From Actinomycetota bacterium (GTDB lineage: Bacteria; Actinomycetota; Acidimicrobiia; IMCC26256; PALSA-610): DNA of 49,757 nt. The stretch is from NCBI GenBank assembly GCA_005779395.1, contig SXJP01000051.1, forward strand, positions 1-49,757. The letters run 5' to 3'. Below the pieces are notes generated by a model that searched no databases, was not told the DNA's origin, and saw nothing but the letters and a program-made list of their open reading frames with translations. A program made the position numbers and the translations under genes. Position 1 is the first letter of the stretch. Every line of letters begins with the position of its first letter. Shown in pieces: positions 1 to 8,070 of this stretch.

Positions 1-2
1 CA

Positions 3-734
3 GATTCACGCGCTGTTTTGGTAGTTGATCTCGGCAACGGCGATGTTCGGGTTCACGACATTAGTTTTGCTGGCGAGATCAGTGGGCTAGCGTTGCTCGA
101 ACAGGCAGGTTACGCACCCGTTACGAGGTCGTTTGGTGGACTTGGAGGCGCGGTCTGTGCGCTGACGATTGATGCCGAGGTTCGTGGTTGCCCTGCAGAC
201 TCGACATGCTTGTTGTGCGATAACCCAAGGTTTTGGAGTTACTCGCGGGATGTTTCCCGTGCCGGTGCATACACGGTGTCGCGTTATGGCCCGAGTTCAA
301 CAGTTGTCGGTGACGGCTACGTCGAGGCCTGGCGGTGGGGCAGTGGAGCAACCCCTGCCTACGTGAGTTTTGAGTCGCGGTTTCCGTCGTCGACCACAAC
401 GCCGACCGCGTCGAAACCAACAACGACCGTGGCGAATAACCCTACGGTTGGGTCGGCAAGTTCTGACCCAGCGACGACAACGACCGCAGCAAAGTCGCCT
501 ACATCTGTTACTGATGTCGACCCGGTTGTCTCATCCACCAGTAGCAACACGGCAACTACCTACTCTGCTAGCGGTGACGGTGCCGATGATCTAAAGGCCG
601 CGTCACCTGCTGGACCACCTGTCGTCGACGAACAGGAAGGCAGTGGCACTGGGCTGATTGCGTTCGCGGCACTCGTCGCAGTGTTGCTTCTGGTAATTGT
701 TGGGGTACGGCTCCGAAGCCCGAAGACAGACTGA
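3..734 (+). CDS. SCO2322-family surface protein, 5'-partial
   Basis: The reading frame is open to the window edge, so the true start is probably upstream; a TTG at 18 is the first possible start inside the window. The N-terminal half has paired cysteines (GCP..CLLC) and the WSY...EAWRWGSG block that I associate with the actinobacterial SCO2322 family, often found near ECF-type vitamin/metal transporter genes (recalled, not checked). A Thr/Ser/Pro-rich linker follows (about residues 122-190), then one C-terminal membrane helix (LIAFAALVAVLLLVIVGV) and a short basic tail. The protein is therefore expected to be exported and membrane-anchored with the Cys/Trp domain outside. The transport partner, if any, lies outside the window. 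Biochemical function is unknown. Confidence 0.75.
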   Translation, partial: DSRAVLVVDLGNGDVRVHDISFAGEISGLALLEQAGYAPVTRSFGGLGGAVCALTIDAEVRGCPADSTCLLCDNPRFWSYSRDVSRAGAYTVSRYGPSSTVVGDGYVEAWRWGSGATPAYVSFESRFPSSTTTPTASKPTTTVANNPTVGSASSDPATTTTAAKSPTSVTDVDPVVSSTSSNTATTYSASGDGADDLKAASPAGPPVVDEQEGSGTGLIAFAALVAVLLLVIVGVRLRSPKTD

Positions 735-770
735 CGCTCGCGGTCGCTTCGTCTCGGATACGTTGCGCCT

Positions 771-2804
771 ATGAGAAATCGTAGGTTCGAGTTTTGGAGT
801 GCCGTCACCGCCATCGCGCTTGTTGCGGGTTGCTCAAGCGATGGCACTAATCCGACGTCGGAAGAATCCACCGACACGACCTTCGGGATTCGTGGCTCCA
901 TCACGCTCGCTACGGATGTAACCGACAACGCCGATCGCTGCGACCCTCTCGACGGCCGCCATTGCATGTTGCCGTTCCCTTCTGACACGTTCACGGTTGA
1001 TGACCCAGAAACGGACACCACGAAGCGAATCAATTTCGCGCTCGAATCGATGCCGACGAACGTTGGCGGGACTCACATTGACCCGACCGAATGGAACCGT
1101 AACGACGGGTTTTCGCCAGGACAAGCGATCTCGCTGTTCGTGCCAGGCGTGGATCTAGATCTCACTGGCGCTCCTGCCGTAACCGACATTGAGTCTTCGC
1201 TCGGGCCCGATGCACCAATAGTTCTGCTCGACGCGACCACTGGCGAACGTTGGCCGTACTGGACGGAGCTCGACGCGTCTGTCGAGAGCGAAGACGATCG
1301 CGTGCTTTACATCAGACCAGCGACCAACTACCTCGAAGGCCATCGCATGGTTGTGGCATTGCGATCGTTGGTCGGTGCAGATGGTCCGATCACAGCGCCT
1401 GATGCATTCCGCGCATATCGAGATGGTCTTGACACAGGAGTACCTGCGATCGAGGCGCGCCGTGCTCGCTATGAGCAGGTTTTCGCAGATCTTGCTGGCA
1501 TCGGTGTCGCCCGCTCCGATCTCTACATCGCGTGGGACTTCACCGTTGCTAGCGAACGCAACCTCGCAGAACGAGTCCTGCATATTCGCGATGACGCACT
1601 CGCCAGCCTCGGCGAAGCTTCGCCAGCGTTCACGGTGGATCAGGTCGAGGTCGACCCAGACGTCGAAATCGCGCGCCGCATAACCGGCACTGTCGAAGTT
1701 CCCAAATATCTCACAGGAGATGGACAGCCTGGCACGAGGTTCACGAACCTCGGCGGTATGCCACAAGCCGATGGCGTCTATCTAGCCAACTTCATTTGCG
1801 TGATTCCTCACGGGGCCCTCACCTCTCCGGCTCGAGTTTCTCTATACGGGCACGGCCTTCTTGGCGACGCAGGTGAGGTCAACGCTGGCAACGTTCGGGC
1901 TTTTGCCTCAGAACACAACATCGCCTTCTGCGCAACTGACTGGATCGGCATGAGCGAAGCAGATATCGGCAATGCTGCTGCCATCTTGCAGGACGTTTCT
2001 AAGTTGCCGACTCTCGCAGACCGTTCGCAACAAGGATTTCTGAACGCAATATTTCTCGGACGCGCAATGACTCACGCTGACGGTTTCATGAGCCATGAGG
2101 CATTTCGCAATGACGCGGACGAGTCAGTAATCGATGGCTCAGAGCTGTTCTACGACGGCAACAGTCAGGGTGGAATTATGGGTGGTGCGCTCGTAGCACT
2201 ATCGCCAGACATCGAACGCGGCGTGCTTGGCGTGCCGGCGATGAATTACTCAACGCTGCTGCAACGCTCGGTCGACTGGGATACTTACCGCGCGATCTTC
2301 GATCCGTCGTATCCAAAAGTCATCGAGCGTGGCCTCACAATCTCACTGATCCAGATGCTTTGGGACCGTGGCGAGGCAAACGGGTTCGCTCACCATATGA
2401 CAACCGACCCGTATGCGAACACGCCAGCACACCAGGTTCTGATGCACGTCGCATTCGGAGATCACCAGGTTTCTATGTACGCCGCAGATGTTGAAGCTCG
2501 CACGATCGGGGCCAAACTCAGGTGTCCAGGGGTTGCAGACGAGCGGCTTGGAGACATCACGCCGCAGTGGGGAATTGAGTGTCTTAAAGAGCCTGCGCCA
2601 ATGGATTCCGTTTTGGTGATATGGGATAGTGGTGCCTCGTCGCCTCCGACTGTCAACCTCGCACCAACCGAGGGACGCGATCCTCATGAGGACCCGCGTG
2701 CAACAGCGATAGCGAGAGATCAAAAGAGTGCGTGGCTGTCTACTGGTGGGGGATTTGTCGAGGTGTGTGGGGCCGCCCCATGCGTTGCCGACCAGACCGA
2801 CTGA
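771..2804 (+). CDS. Secreted lipoprotein, alpha/beta-hydrolase-like
   Basis: 677 aa starting at ATG 771. The N-terminus is a lipoprotein signal ending in the lipobox LVAGC (Cys21), followed by a low-complexity Ser/Thr stretch. The C-terminal half has alpha/beta-hydrolase hallmarks: an oxyanion-type segment YGHGLLGDAGEV (near residue 360) and a nucleophile-elbow-like GNSQGG (near residue 465) with Ser as candidate nucleophile. The central RPATNYLEGHRMVVALR segment resembles the N-terminal region of large bacterial secreted lipases/esterases. It is probably a cell-surface esterase or lipase of unknown substrate. Start support is weak because no clear Shine-Dalgarno sequence is seen. It stands alone between the SCO2322-like gene and a two-component system on the same strand. 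Confidence 0.75.
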   Translation: MRNRRFEFWSAVTAIALVAGCSSDGTNPTSEESTDTTFGIRGSITLATDVTDNADRCDPLDGRHCMLPFPSDTFTVDDPETDTTKRINFALESMPTNVGGTHIDPTEWNRNDGFSPGQAISLFVPGVDLDLTGAPAVTDIESSLGPDAPIVLLDATTGERWPYWTELDASVESEDDRVLYIRPATNYLEGHRMVVALRSLVGADGPITAPDAFRAYRDGLDTGVPAIEARRARYEQVFADLAGIGVARSDLYIAWDFTVASERNLAERVLHIRDDALASLGEASPAFTVDQVEVDPDVEIARRITGTVEVPKYLTGDGQPGTRFTNLGGMPQADGVYLANFICVIPHGALTSPARVSLYGHGLLGDAGEVNAGNVRAFASEHNIAFCATDWIGMSEADIGNAAAILQDVSKLPTLADRSQQGFLNAIFLGRAMTHADGFMSHEAFRNDADESVIDGSELFYDGNSQGGIMGGALVALSPDIERGVLGVPAMNYSTLLQRSVDWDTYRAIFDPSYPKVIERGLTISLIQMLWDRGEANGFAHHMTTDPYANTPAHQVLMHVAFGDHQVSMYAADVEARTIGAKLRCPGVADERLGDITPQWGIECLKEPAPMDSVLVIWDSGASSPPTVNLAPTEGRDPHEDPRATAIARDQKSAWLSTGGGFVEVCGAAPCVADQTD

Positions 2805-2827
2805 ATCGTCGCGGCGTAGTAGGGCGC

Positions 2828-2842
2828 TTTACGCGGTTTTTA
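2828..2842 (+). promoter_or_regulatory. TTTA direct repeat (PhoP/OmpR-box-like)
   Basis: TTTA occurs at 2828-2831 and again at 2839-2842, exactly 11 bp apart, 28 bp before the response-regulator ATG. OmpR/PhoP-type regulators bind tandem half-sites with one-helical-turn spacing. The same TTTA-N7-TTTA arrangement precedes the gene at 4820. Proposed as an autoregulatory site; short half-sites make chance occurrence possible. Confidence 0.4.
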
Positions 2843-2870
2843 TGTGCGTGTGTGTGAAGATGAGAGCGCT

Positions 2871-3539
2871 ATGCGCGTACTCGTAGTCGAGGATGAACCC
2901 GAAATTGCTGACGCAATCGTCAATGGATTCACAGCGGAGGGCTGGGCTACTGATTGGGCTGCCGATGGCGACGACGCGTTGTTCAAATGCAGCGCCGTTC
3001 ATTATGACGTCGTGTTGCTAGATCGGGACCTACCGAAACGCCACGGCGACGATGTGTGTCGCGCACTAGTTGCAGAGAAATATCAGGCCCGCATCTTGAT
3101 GTTGACCGCATCTGGCACCATCCCTGCGAGAGTCGAAGGCCTAGAGATCGGCGCAGACGATTATCTATCGAAACCGTTCGCTTTCGATGAACTAGTCGCG
3201 CGAGTTCGCGCGCTGGCCCGTCGACCTTCGCAGGCGCATCAGCCTGTACTTGAAGTCGCAGGAATCAGACTCGATCCAGCAAAGAAACTTGTGACTCGCG
3301 ACGGAAACCTAGTGAAGTTGAATCGCAAGGAATTGGGTGTGCTCGAAGTCTTGTTGGTTAGCAACGGGGCCGTTGTCTCGACCGAGGAGTTACTCGATCG
3401 GGTGTGGGATGAGCACACCGATCCGTTCACCAACACGGTTCGCGTCACTGTCATGACGCTGCGACGCAAACTCGGTGAACCGCGCGTAATCGAAACTGTT
3501 GTTGGCACTGGTTATCGATTGGTTGAGACCGCAACATGA
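2871..3539 (+). CDS. OmpR-family response regulator
   Basis: 222 aa from ATG 2871. A GTG at 2844 would add nine residues but breaks the canonical MRVLVVEDE start of receiver domains. Receiver domain: acidic pocket E7-D8, phospho-acceptor Asp51 (VVLLDRDLP), Thr79 and Lys101 (LSKPF). The C-terminal winged helix (about residues 130-220) has the typical LNRKELGVLEVLL and RRKLGEP...VVGTGYRL signatures, so it should bind tandem DNA half-sites. The stop overlaps the kinase start (ATGA at 3536-3539), indicating translational coupling with its cognate kinase. Likely input is envelope-related because the adjacent small secreted protein shares an upstream repeat pattern; this is inference. Confidence 0.93.
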   Translation: MRVLVVEDEPEIADAIVNGFTAEGWATDWAADGDDALFKCSAVHYDVVLLDRDLPKRHGDDVCRALVAEKYQARILMLTASGTIPARVEGLEIGADDYLSKPFAFDELVARVRALARRPSQAHQPVLEVAGIRLDPAKKLVTRDGNLVKLNRKELGVLEVLLVSNGAVVSTEELLDRVWDEHTDPFTNTVRVTVMTLRRKLGEPRVIETVVGTGYRLVETAT

Positions 3540-4705
3540 AAAGTGGCAACACAATTCGTATGCGCCTGACGCTGTTGTACGGAGCCATATTCCTTGTCTC
3601 CTCGGTGATCGTCTTAGCCGCGACCTTCAGGACGGTGGATCGAGCACTATCGGAGACGCCGCGCCAAGTGCGTGACGAACTCGGAGTCCCGTCGCGCCGC
3701 CCGAACGGGCCCGGACCCCAACGTGGCCCTCTTGCCACGATGGATCGGCGCGAACTAGCGCGCCAGGTTCAAGAGTCGGTGCGCGATCAGGCGTTAGATC
3801 GGCTGCTTGGTCGATCGCTATTCGTATTCGGTTCGGCAGCGGTTGTCGCTTTGCTCGCCGGATGGCTTGTGGCCAAGAAAGCGCTGCGGCCAGTACACGC
3901 GATCACCGAGACTGCGAGATCTTTGTCGGAGACGAACTTGAGTTCACGTATCGGACATGTTGGTCCGGACGATGAACTAAAAGAATTAGCAGACACATTC
4001 GATGCACTTATCGCCCGCCTGGAACTTGCTTTTGAGAATCAGAAGCGTTTCGTGGCATCGGTGTCCCACGAACTCCGTTCGCCACTCACGATCTTGCGCG
4101 CTCGTGCCGAGACGCTTACCGACGAAAATGAACTCAGAGACGTAGTAGTGGCACAGGTCGAGCGGTCTGATCGTCTAATCGAAGCGTTGCTCACGCTCAC
4201 GAGAAGTGAGTCGGCTTTCATCGCGACCGACGAAGTCGACTTCGCTGCGCTCGTAGGCGACGTATTGTTGAAGATGAGTAACGTTGCGACCGAAGCAAAT
4301 CTCGAATTCGACTTCGATATCGAAGACAGTTTTGTGAAGGGCGACGCTGTGCTGCTCGAGCGCCTAGTCGGCAACCTCGTCGGTAACGCGATCCAACACA
4401 ACGTCGTAGCCACGCCTGATCATCCAGGGCGTATCAAAATCGTAGTCGGCGGGGGCAACACCGCGTTCTTGAAGATTGCTAACGATGGTCGCGAAATTGC
4501 ACAAGACAAGGTCGCTATTTTGCTCGAACCCTTCGAGCGTGGGACACCAGATCGGGCGATTAGTGGCCACGGAATCGGCCTTTCGGTGGTGAGCGCGATA
4601 GCGAAAGCGCATGGCGCGATGCTTGATTTGCGGGCGCGCGAACATGGGGGCCTCGAAGTTTCTGTGACGTTTCCGCAGGTCAGAACCGATTCGACCAACT
4701 TATAG
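3536..4705 (+). CDS. Membrane sensor histidine kinase (HAMP/HisKA/HATPase)
   Basis: 389 aa, start overlapping the regulator stop by 4 bp. Two membrane helices (about residues 12-30 and 95-113) flank a short extracytoplasmic loop rich in Arg/Pro (PSRRPNGPGPQRGP). A HAMP segment follows, then the HisKA H-box FVASVSHELRSPLTI with His178, the N-box LVGNLVGNAIQHN and G-boxes (ANDG, GHGIGLSVV). All key catalytic motifs are present. The sensor loop is only about 65 residues and has no recognised ligand-binding domain, so the signal is unknown. Partner of the preceding OmpR-type regulator. Confidence 0.93.
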   Translation: MKSGNTIRMRLTLLYGAIFLVSSVIVLAATFRTVDRALSETPRQVRDELGVPSRRPNGPGPQRGPLATMDRRELARQVQESVRDQALDRLLGRSLFVFGSAAVVALLAGWLVAKKALRPVHAITETARSLSETNLSSRIGHVGPDDELKELADTFDALIARLELAFENQKRFVASVSHELRSPLTILRARAETLTDENELRDVVVAQVERSDRLIEALLTLTRSESAFIATDEVDFAALVGDVLLKMSNVATEANLEFDFDIEDSFVKGDAVLLERLVGNLVGNAIQHNVVATPDHPGRIKIVVGGGNTAFLKIANDGREIAQDKVAILLEPFERGTPDRAISGHGIGLSVVSAIAKAHGAMLDLRAREHGGLEVSVTFPQVRTDSTNL

Positions 4706-4721
4706 CTCGATAGTTGTTGCG

Positions 4722-4747
4722 TTTATCCTGGTTTTATCTGCGTTTTT
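4722..4747 (+). promoter_or_regulatory. TTTATC tandem repeats (PhoP-like box)
   Basis: TTTATC at 4722-4727 and TTTATC at 4733-4738 are spaced 11 bp, with a degenerate third T-rich element at 4744-4747 in the same phase. They lie about 75 bp before ATG 4820. The arrangement mirrors the TTTA repeat before the adjacent two-component operon, suggesting the repeat-protein gene is a target of that regulator (inference). Confidence 0.45.
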
Positions 4748-4819
4748 GTATCGTGATTTTTGTAGCTAGCGAGGGTCGCTAACTAGCCCGTTATGGGCAT
4801 CGACGAAGGAGCAGAAACG

Positions 4820-5329
4820 ATGAAGGTATTCGGACAACGAACACGGCGAATAGCGATTGGCGCTGGCATCGCTGGCCTTTGCATCGCTGGAGGTGCAGCG
4901 CTAGGCGGTGGCCCAGGCACGGCTTTCGCCGACGATACGGAGGCCCGTCACCGCGAAGGCAGGCCAGAATTGACCGACGAACAGAAAGCATGTTTGGAGG
5001 AGAATGGGATCACCGGACGACCCGACGGGGTGCCAACTGCAGAGATGCGCGAGGCATTCAAGGAAGCAGCAGAAACTTGTGGCATCGAACTGCCCGGACC
5101 GATGCACCGCCGAGGACACCATCGTGGCGATAGGCCCGAGCTGACCGACGAGCAGAAGGCATGTATGGCCGAAGCCGGGATTAGCGAGCGGCCCGAGCGG
5201 CCACTAAGCGAAGATGAGCGCGCGGAATTCAAGTCGGCTGCTGATGCTTGCGGTATCGAGCTTCGTGCCAGCGGACCAGGCGCTCACTGCACACCGCCTC
5301 CTCTAGAAAAAGAGAGCCTTGCCTCGTAG
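4820..5329 (+). CDS. Small secreted protein with two DEQKAC repeats
   Basis: 169 aa. I choose ATG 4820 because AAGGAG at 4806-4811 is correctly spaced from it; the upstream in-frame ATG 4793 precedes this Shine-Dalgarno. The signal peptide (AIGAGIAGLCIAGGAALGGG...AFA) should be cut after AFA. The mature protein has two about 45-residue repeats, each opening RPELTDEQKAC and closing CGIEL, with two Cys per repeat. A His/Arg-rich spacer (MHRRGHHRGDR) separates them. Highly charged and probably periplasmic or surface-located; metal binding is conceivable from the His/Cys/acidic content but not shown. It follows the kinase on the same strand after 114 bp and has its own promoter region with TTTATC repeats. 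Family not recognised. Confidence 0.82.
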   Translation: MKVFGQRTRRIAIGAGIAGLCIAGGAALGGGPGTAFADDTEARHREGRPELTDEQKACLEENGITGRPDGVPTAEMREAFKEAAETCGIELPGPMHRRGHHRGDRPELTDEQKACMAEAGISERPERPLSEDERAEFKSAADACGIELRASGPGAHCTPPPLEKESLAS

Positions 5330-5338
5330 CATTGGCGA

Positions 5339-6640
5339 ATGGTTCAGGAGTTTGATGTAGTTGTGGTCGGCGCCGGTGTTATCGGCGCCGCCACTTCGTT
5401 TGAGCTCGCTCGCACGGGCCGCTCAGTTCTTTGCGTTGACAATTCGGGTGCTGTCGGTAGCGGATCGACTAGCGCGAGTTCGGCGATCATTCGTTTTCAC
5501 TACTCGACATGGGACAGCGTGCTGACGAGTTGGGAGTCGGCCTGGTTGTGGTGGAGGTTCAGCGAGCACCTCGGCACAACGGCCTCAGCAGCGCTTGCGA
5601 AATTTGTACCTACCGGAGCGCTTACGTTCGATTTTCGCGGAACGAATCGCGATGTCACCGTCGCGCTGATGCGCCGTTGCGGAATCGCTGTAGAAGACCT
5701 CTCAGCGAACCAGATTCGCGAACGGTTCCCCGCACTTGATGTCGCTGACTTCGGCGTAGCTAAGCGAGTTGACGATGCTGCGTTCTTCGATGACCCTGTG
5801 GGCGAGGTCGGCGGATACTTCACACCAGACGCCGGATTTATCGACGATCCGATGCTTGCGGCCCAGAACTTCATGGACGCCGCAATGCGCGGTGGCGCCA
5901 AACTGCGACTGCACTCGAAGGTGGTCGAGATCAGACGTCGCGGAGACGCTGTCGTCGGCGTAACGCTTGAATCTGGCGAGTTGATTGACGCTCATGTCGT
6001 TGTCAACGTTGCTGGTCCTGCATCGGCTCGAATCAACGAGATGGCTGGTGTCAGCGGCGAGATGAAAATCAATCAAAGGCCGTTGAGACAAGAAGTCCAT
6101 GTTGCCACGCCACCACAAAACTTCGGACTCGATGGCACGGGACCTCTTGTAACAGACATGGGTCTCGGCACTTATTTCCGACCTCATTTGGGTGGAACGA
6201 TGATCGTTGGCGGGACGGAACCCAAGTGCGACGATCTCGAATGGGTCCGAGACCCTGATCAATTTTCGGATCAGCCAACGACGGTCGGCTTCGAACGATC
6301 GATGTTGCGCCTCGGCCGGCGGATGCCAAATCTCGCGATACCGAGTCGACCAAAAGGGCTCGCTGGTCTTTACGACGTTACGGACGATTGGGTCCCTATT
6401 TATGACTGCTCAAGCCTGAAGGGCTACTTCATGGCATGTGGCACTAGCGGCAATCAGTTTAAGAATGCGCCAATGTCAGGCATCTTCATGACTGCTCTAG
6501 TAGAGGCTTCTGAACAAGGAATCGACCATGACACAGACCCGGTACAAGTCGTTGGCGCACATACAGGAATGACGATCAATCTTGGCGCGTTTTCAAGACT
6601 GCGCGAACCGGAAACAACTACCGGGACGGTGATGGGTTAG
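5339..6640 (+). CDS. DAO-family FAD-dependent oxidoreductase (sarcosine/dimethylglycine oxidase-like)
   Basis: 433 aa from ATG 5339. The N-terminal dinucleotide-binding motif (VVVVGAGVIGAATSFELA) and the SGSTSASSAIIR segment are typical of D-amino-acid-oxidase-like flavoenzymes such as sarcosine oxidase and dimethylglycine dehydrogenase. The C-terminal FAD-closing region includes GLYDVTDDWVPIYD and GTSGNQFKNAPMSG. Such enzymes oxidise N-methyl amines and release formaldehyde or pass it to a folate carrier; the exact substrate cannot be read from sequence. No C-terminal GcvT/folate domain is present, so any formaldehyde would be released free. The 3' end overlaps by 3 bp the convergent Fae gene, placing a formaldehyde source beside a formaldehyde acceptor. 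Confidence 0.85.
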   Translation: MVQEFDVVVVGAGVIGAATSFELARTGRSVLCVDNSGAVGSGSTSASSAIIRFHYSTWDSVLTSWESAWLWWRFSEHLGTTASAALAKFVPTGALTFDFRGTNRDVTVALMRRCGIAVEDLSANQIRERFPALDVADFGVAKRVDDAAFFDDPVGEVGGYFTPDAGFIDDPMLAAQNFMDAAMRGGAKLRLHSKVVEIRRRGDAVVGVTLESGELIDAHVVVNVAGPASARINEMAGVSGEMKINQRPLRQEVHVATPPQNFGLDGTGPLVTDMGLGTYFRPHLGGTMIVGGTEPKCDDLEWVRDPDQFSDQPTTVGFERSMLRLGRRMPNLAIPSRPKGLAGLYDVTDDWVPIYDCSSLKGYFMACGTSGNQFKNAPMSGIFMTALVEASEQGIDHDTDPVQVVGAHTGMTINLGAFSRLREPETTTGTVMG

Positions 6641-7149
6641 CGAGAACGGAAGAAAGGGTTCCAGATCTCGTCGCGAAGCGCGAGGACATCGTCGATGGCT
6701 GGTTCACGATATTTTCCTGCGCGCAGAGCGTTAACAGTTGCTATCGAGTTGTTGTCGAAGATCGCCGCTGCATCGGCCGCGTGTGGATCGACCCAGACTG
6801 CAGCGATCAAGAGCAGTTCGTCGACTGCTGACTGGTCTATTAGTCCGAGCGCTACGGCGTCGATGACGCCTCGAGCAACACCAGCCTGCGCTGCTCCCCA
6901 CGTGATCGTTCCGTGACCATCTGTTGTGACGGTGGCTTTGCTAACGAACAACGTGAGAGGTTTGATAGCGATTCCTGGTTGGGCTACGACCATGAACGGC
7001 GTGTGCCCTGGCGACGGTTGGGCTAGAGCAGTTGCCCATGCTGTCTCGACCGGTCCACCGAGCGCGCCCAGCACCGTGTTGATGTGGGCCGTGCTTGTGC
7101 CTGTACCAGCAAAACCTTCGCCAATCTGGGTGACGAACGCTTCGGTCAC
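6637..7149 (-). CDS. fae: Formaldehyde-activating enzyme (Fae) family protein
   Basis: 170 aa. Conserved Fae blocks are visible in order: GEGFAGTGTSTAHINTVLG with the candidate catalytic His22, GGPVETAWATAL, KPLTLFVSKATV, WGAAQAGVARGVIDAVALG, then VWVDPHAADAAAIFDNNSIAT. The same blocks occur in Methylobacterium Fae, which condenses formaldehyde with tetrahydromethanopterin. Length matches the stand-alone enzyme (about 170 aa). The start ATG overlaps the stop of the upstream 2OG-oxygenase (ATGA), so the two are translationally coupled. No H4MPT biosynthesis or Mtd/Mch genes occur here, so the carrier is unknown; it could act on another pterin or as a formaldehyde-binding/sensing homologue. Fae family membership is confident, the reaction less so. 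Confidence 0.88.
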   Translation of the reverse strand: MTEAFVTQIGEGFAGTGTSTAHINTVLGALGGPVETAWATALAQPSPGHTPFMVVAQPGIAIKPLTLFVSKATVTTDGHGTITWGAAQAGVARGVIDAVALGLIDQSAVDELLLIAAVWVDPHAADAAAIFDNNSIATVNALRAGKYREPAIDDVLALRDEIWNPFFRSR

Positions 7150-7976
7150 GCCACGCTCCGTGTGGTCGTGCGGCCGTAACGCATCAGCTTCAGCCCATCG
7201 GAACTTTGCGTGTCGGGTTTGGTGTCGTAACCGAGCAGGGCGACGATGCGCGGAGTCGTTCCGATCACAGGGGCGACACGATGAAGTGAATTGCGACCCA
7301 TGAAGACCATGAGTGTGCCAGGAGTCATCGGATAGACACTAACTAGGTCGCCTGCCTCGCCCGACAGCACTCGCGCCACCGATTCATAGTTTTCCTCCTC
7401 GGCATGTCGGATGTCGCGGGCGCATTCGAACTCGCCACCGCAGTCACTGCTTTGGATCGCGAGCGACACCACGAAGTCGGTGCTGTCGTAGTGCCAGCCC
7501 TGGACGTGATCATCTTCCATGAGCGTCAGGTTGAGCGCCCCGAGCGGATCAGCCATTCGAAAAAGAGGCGTGCGTCCGAGGATCGCACTGATGAACTCGG
7601 TTAGCCCATCGAATTCGAACAATCGCCTAACGGGGTTGTGGCTTGGCACAAGGTCGTAGTCGAAAACCCAGGTTCGAGAGTGTTGGGCGTTACGTCGCGG
7701 ATGTCCTTCGGGGTAGCTGGTGTCGACAGCGCCGAGATACGCGGTGCCCGTAGCGTCCTGCAGATTCGCTGAGTGTTTCTCGGCCGTCGCATACGAAGCG
7801 ACTTCGGCAATCACTTTGTCGCGTAGAAATCCGGGAAGCGCGACCACACCGGCCGAAGCGAGCGACACTCGCGCGGACTCGATGATTTCGGTCGTGATAG
7901 CGCAATCGAGGTCTGCGATTGGATAACGAACCGTATCTACGACCGCATCGAGGTCATGGAAGTCGTCTGCGCTCAT
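7146..7976 (-). CDS. Fe(II)/2-oxoglutarate-dependent oxygenase
   Basis: 276 aa. The double-stranded beta-helix core shows the metal motif H162-x-D164 (GWHYDSTDF), distal His232 (NSLHRVAPV) and the 2-oxoglutarate-binding Arg243 (TPRIVALLGYD), correctly ordered and spaced. Enzymes of this class hydroxylate unactivated carbons; hydroxylation of an N- or O-methyl group collapses to release formaldehyde. The gene overlaps fae by 4 bp and precedes it in the same transcript, so the reaction is plausibly a demethylation whose formaldehyde goes to Fae (inference). The family resembles HalD/ArpA-like oxygenases; halogenase activity is unlikely because the metal Asp is retained. No strong ribosome-binding site is seen before ATG 7976. 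Confidence 0.85.
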   Translation of the reverse strand: MSADDFHDLDAVVDTVRYPIADLDCAITTEIIESARVSLASAGVVALPGFLRDKVIAEVASYATAEKHSANLQDATGTAYLGAVDTSYPEGHPRRNAQHSRTWVFDYDLVPSHNPVRRLFEFDGLTEFISAILGRTPLFRMADPLGALNLTLMEDDHVQGWHYDSTDFVVSLAIQSSDCGGEFECARDIRHAEEENYESVARVLSGEAGDLVSVYPMTPGTLMVFMGRNSLHRVAPVIGTTPRIVALLGYDTKPDTQSSDGLKLMRYGRTTTRSVA

Positions 7977-8070
7977 CGCGTGAGAGGTTAGGCCCGTGCC
8001 GGTTGCCTGATCAGAAGGTGTCTACATAGTGTCACGCAAGAATGTTGGACAGCGACCCTAAGGAAATCCG

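Noticed and set aside
304..312. TTGTCGGTG, matching the first half of the PafBC-dependent RecA-NDp promoter
   Set aside because: Lies inside a coding sequence and the required TANNNT is absent after 8 bases (GTCGAG found).
7146..7976. 2OG oxygenase as a halogenase
   Set aside because: The metal-binding Asp164 is retained; halogenases replace it with Gly/Ala.
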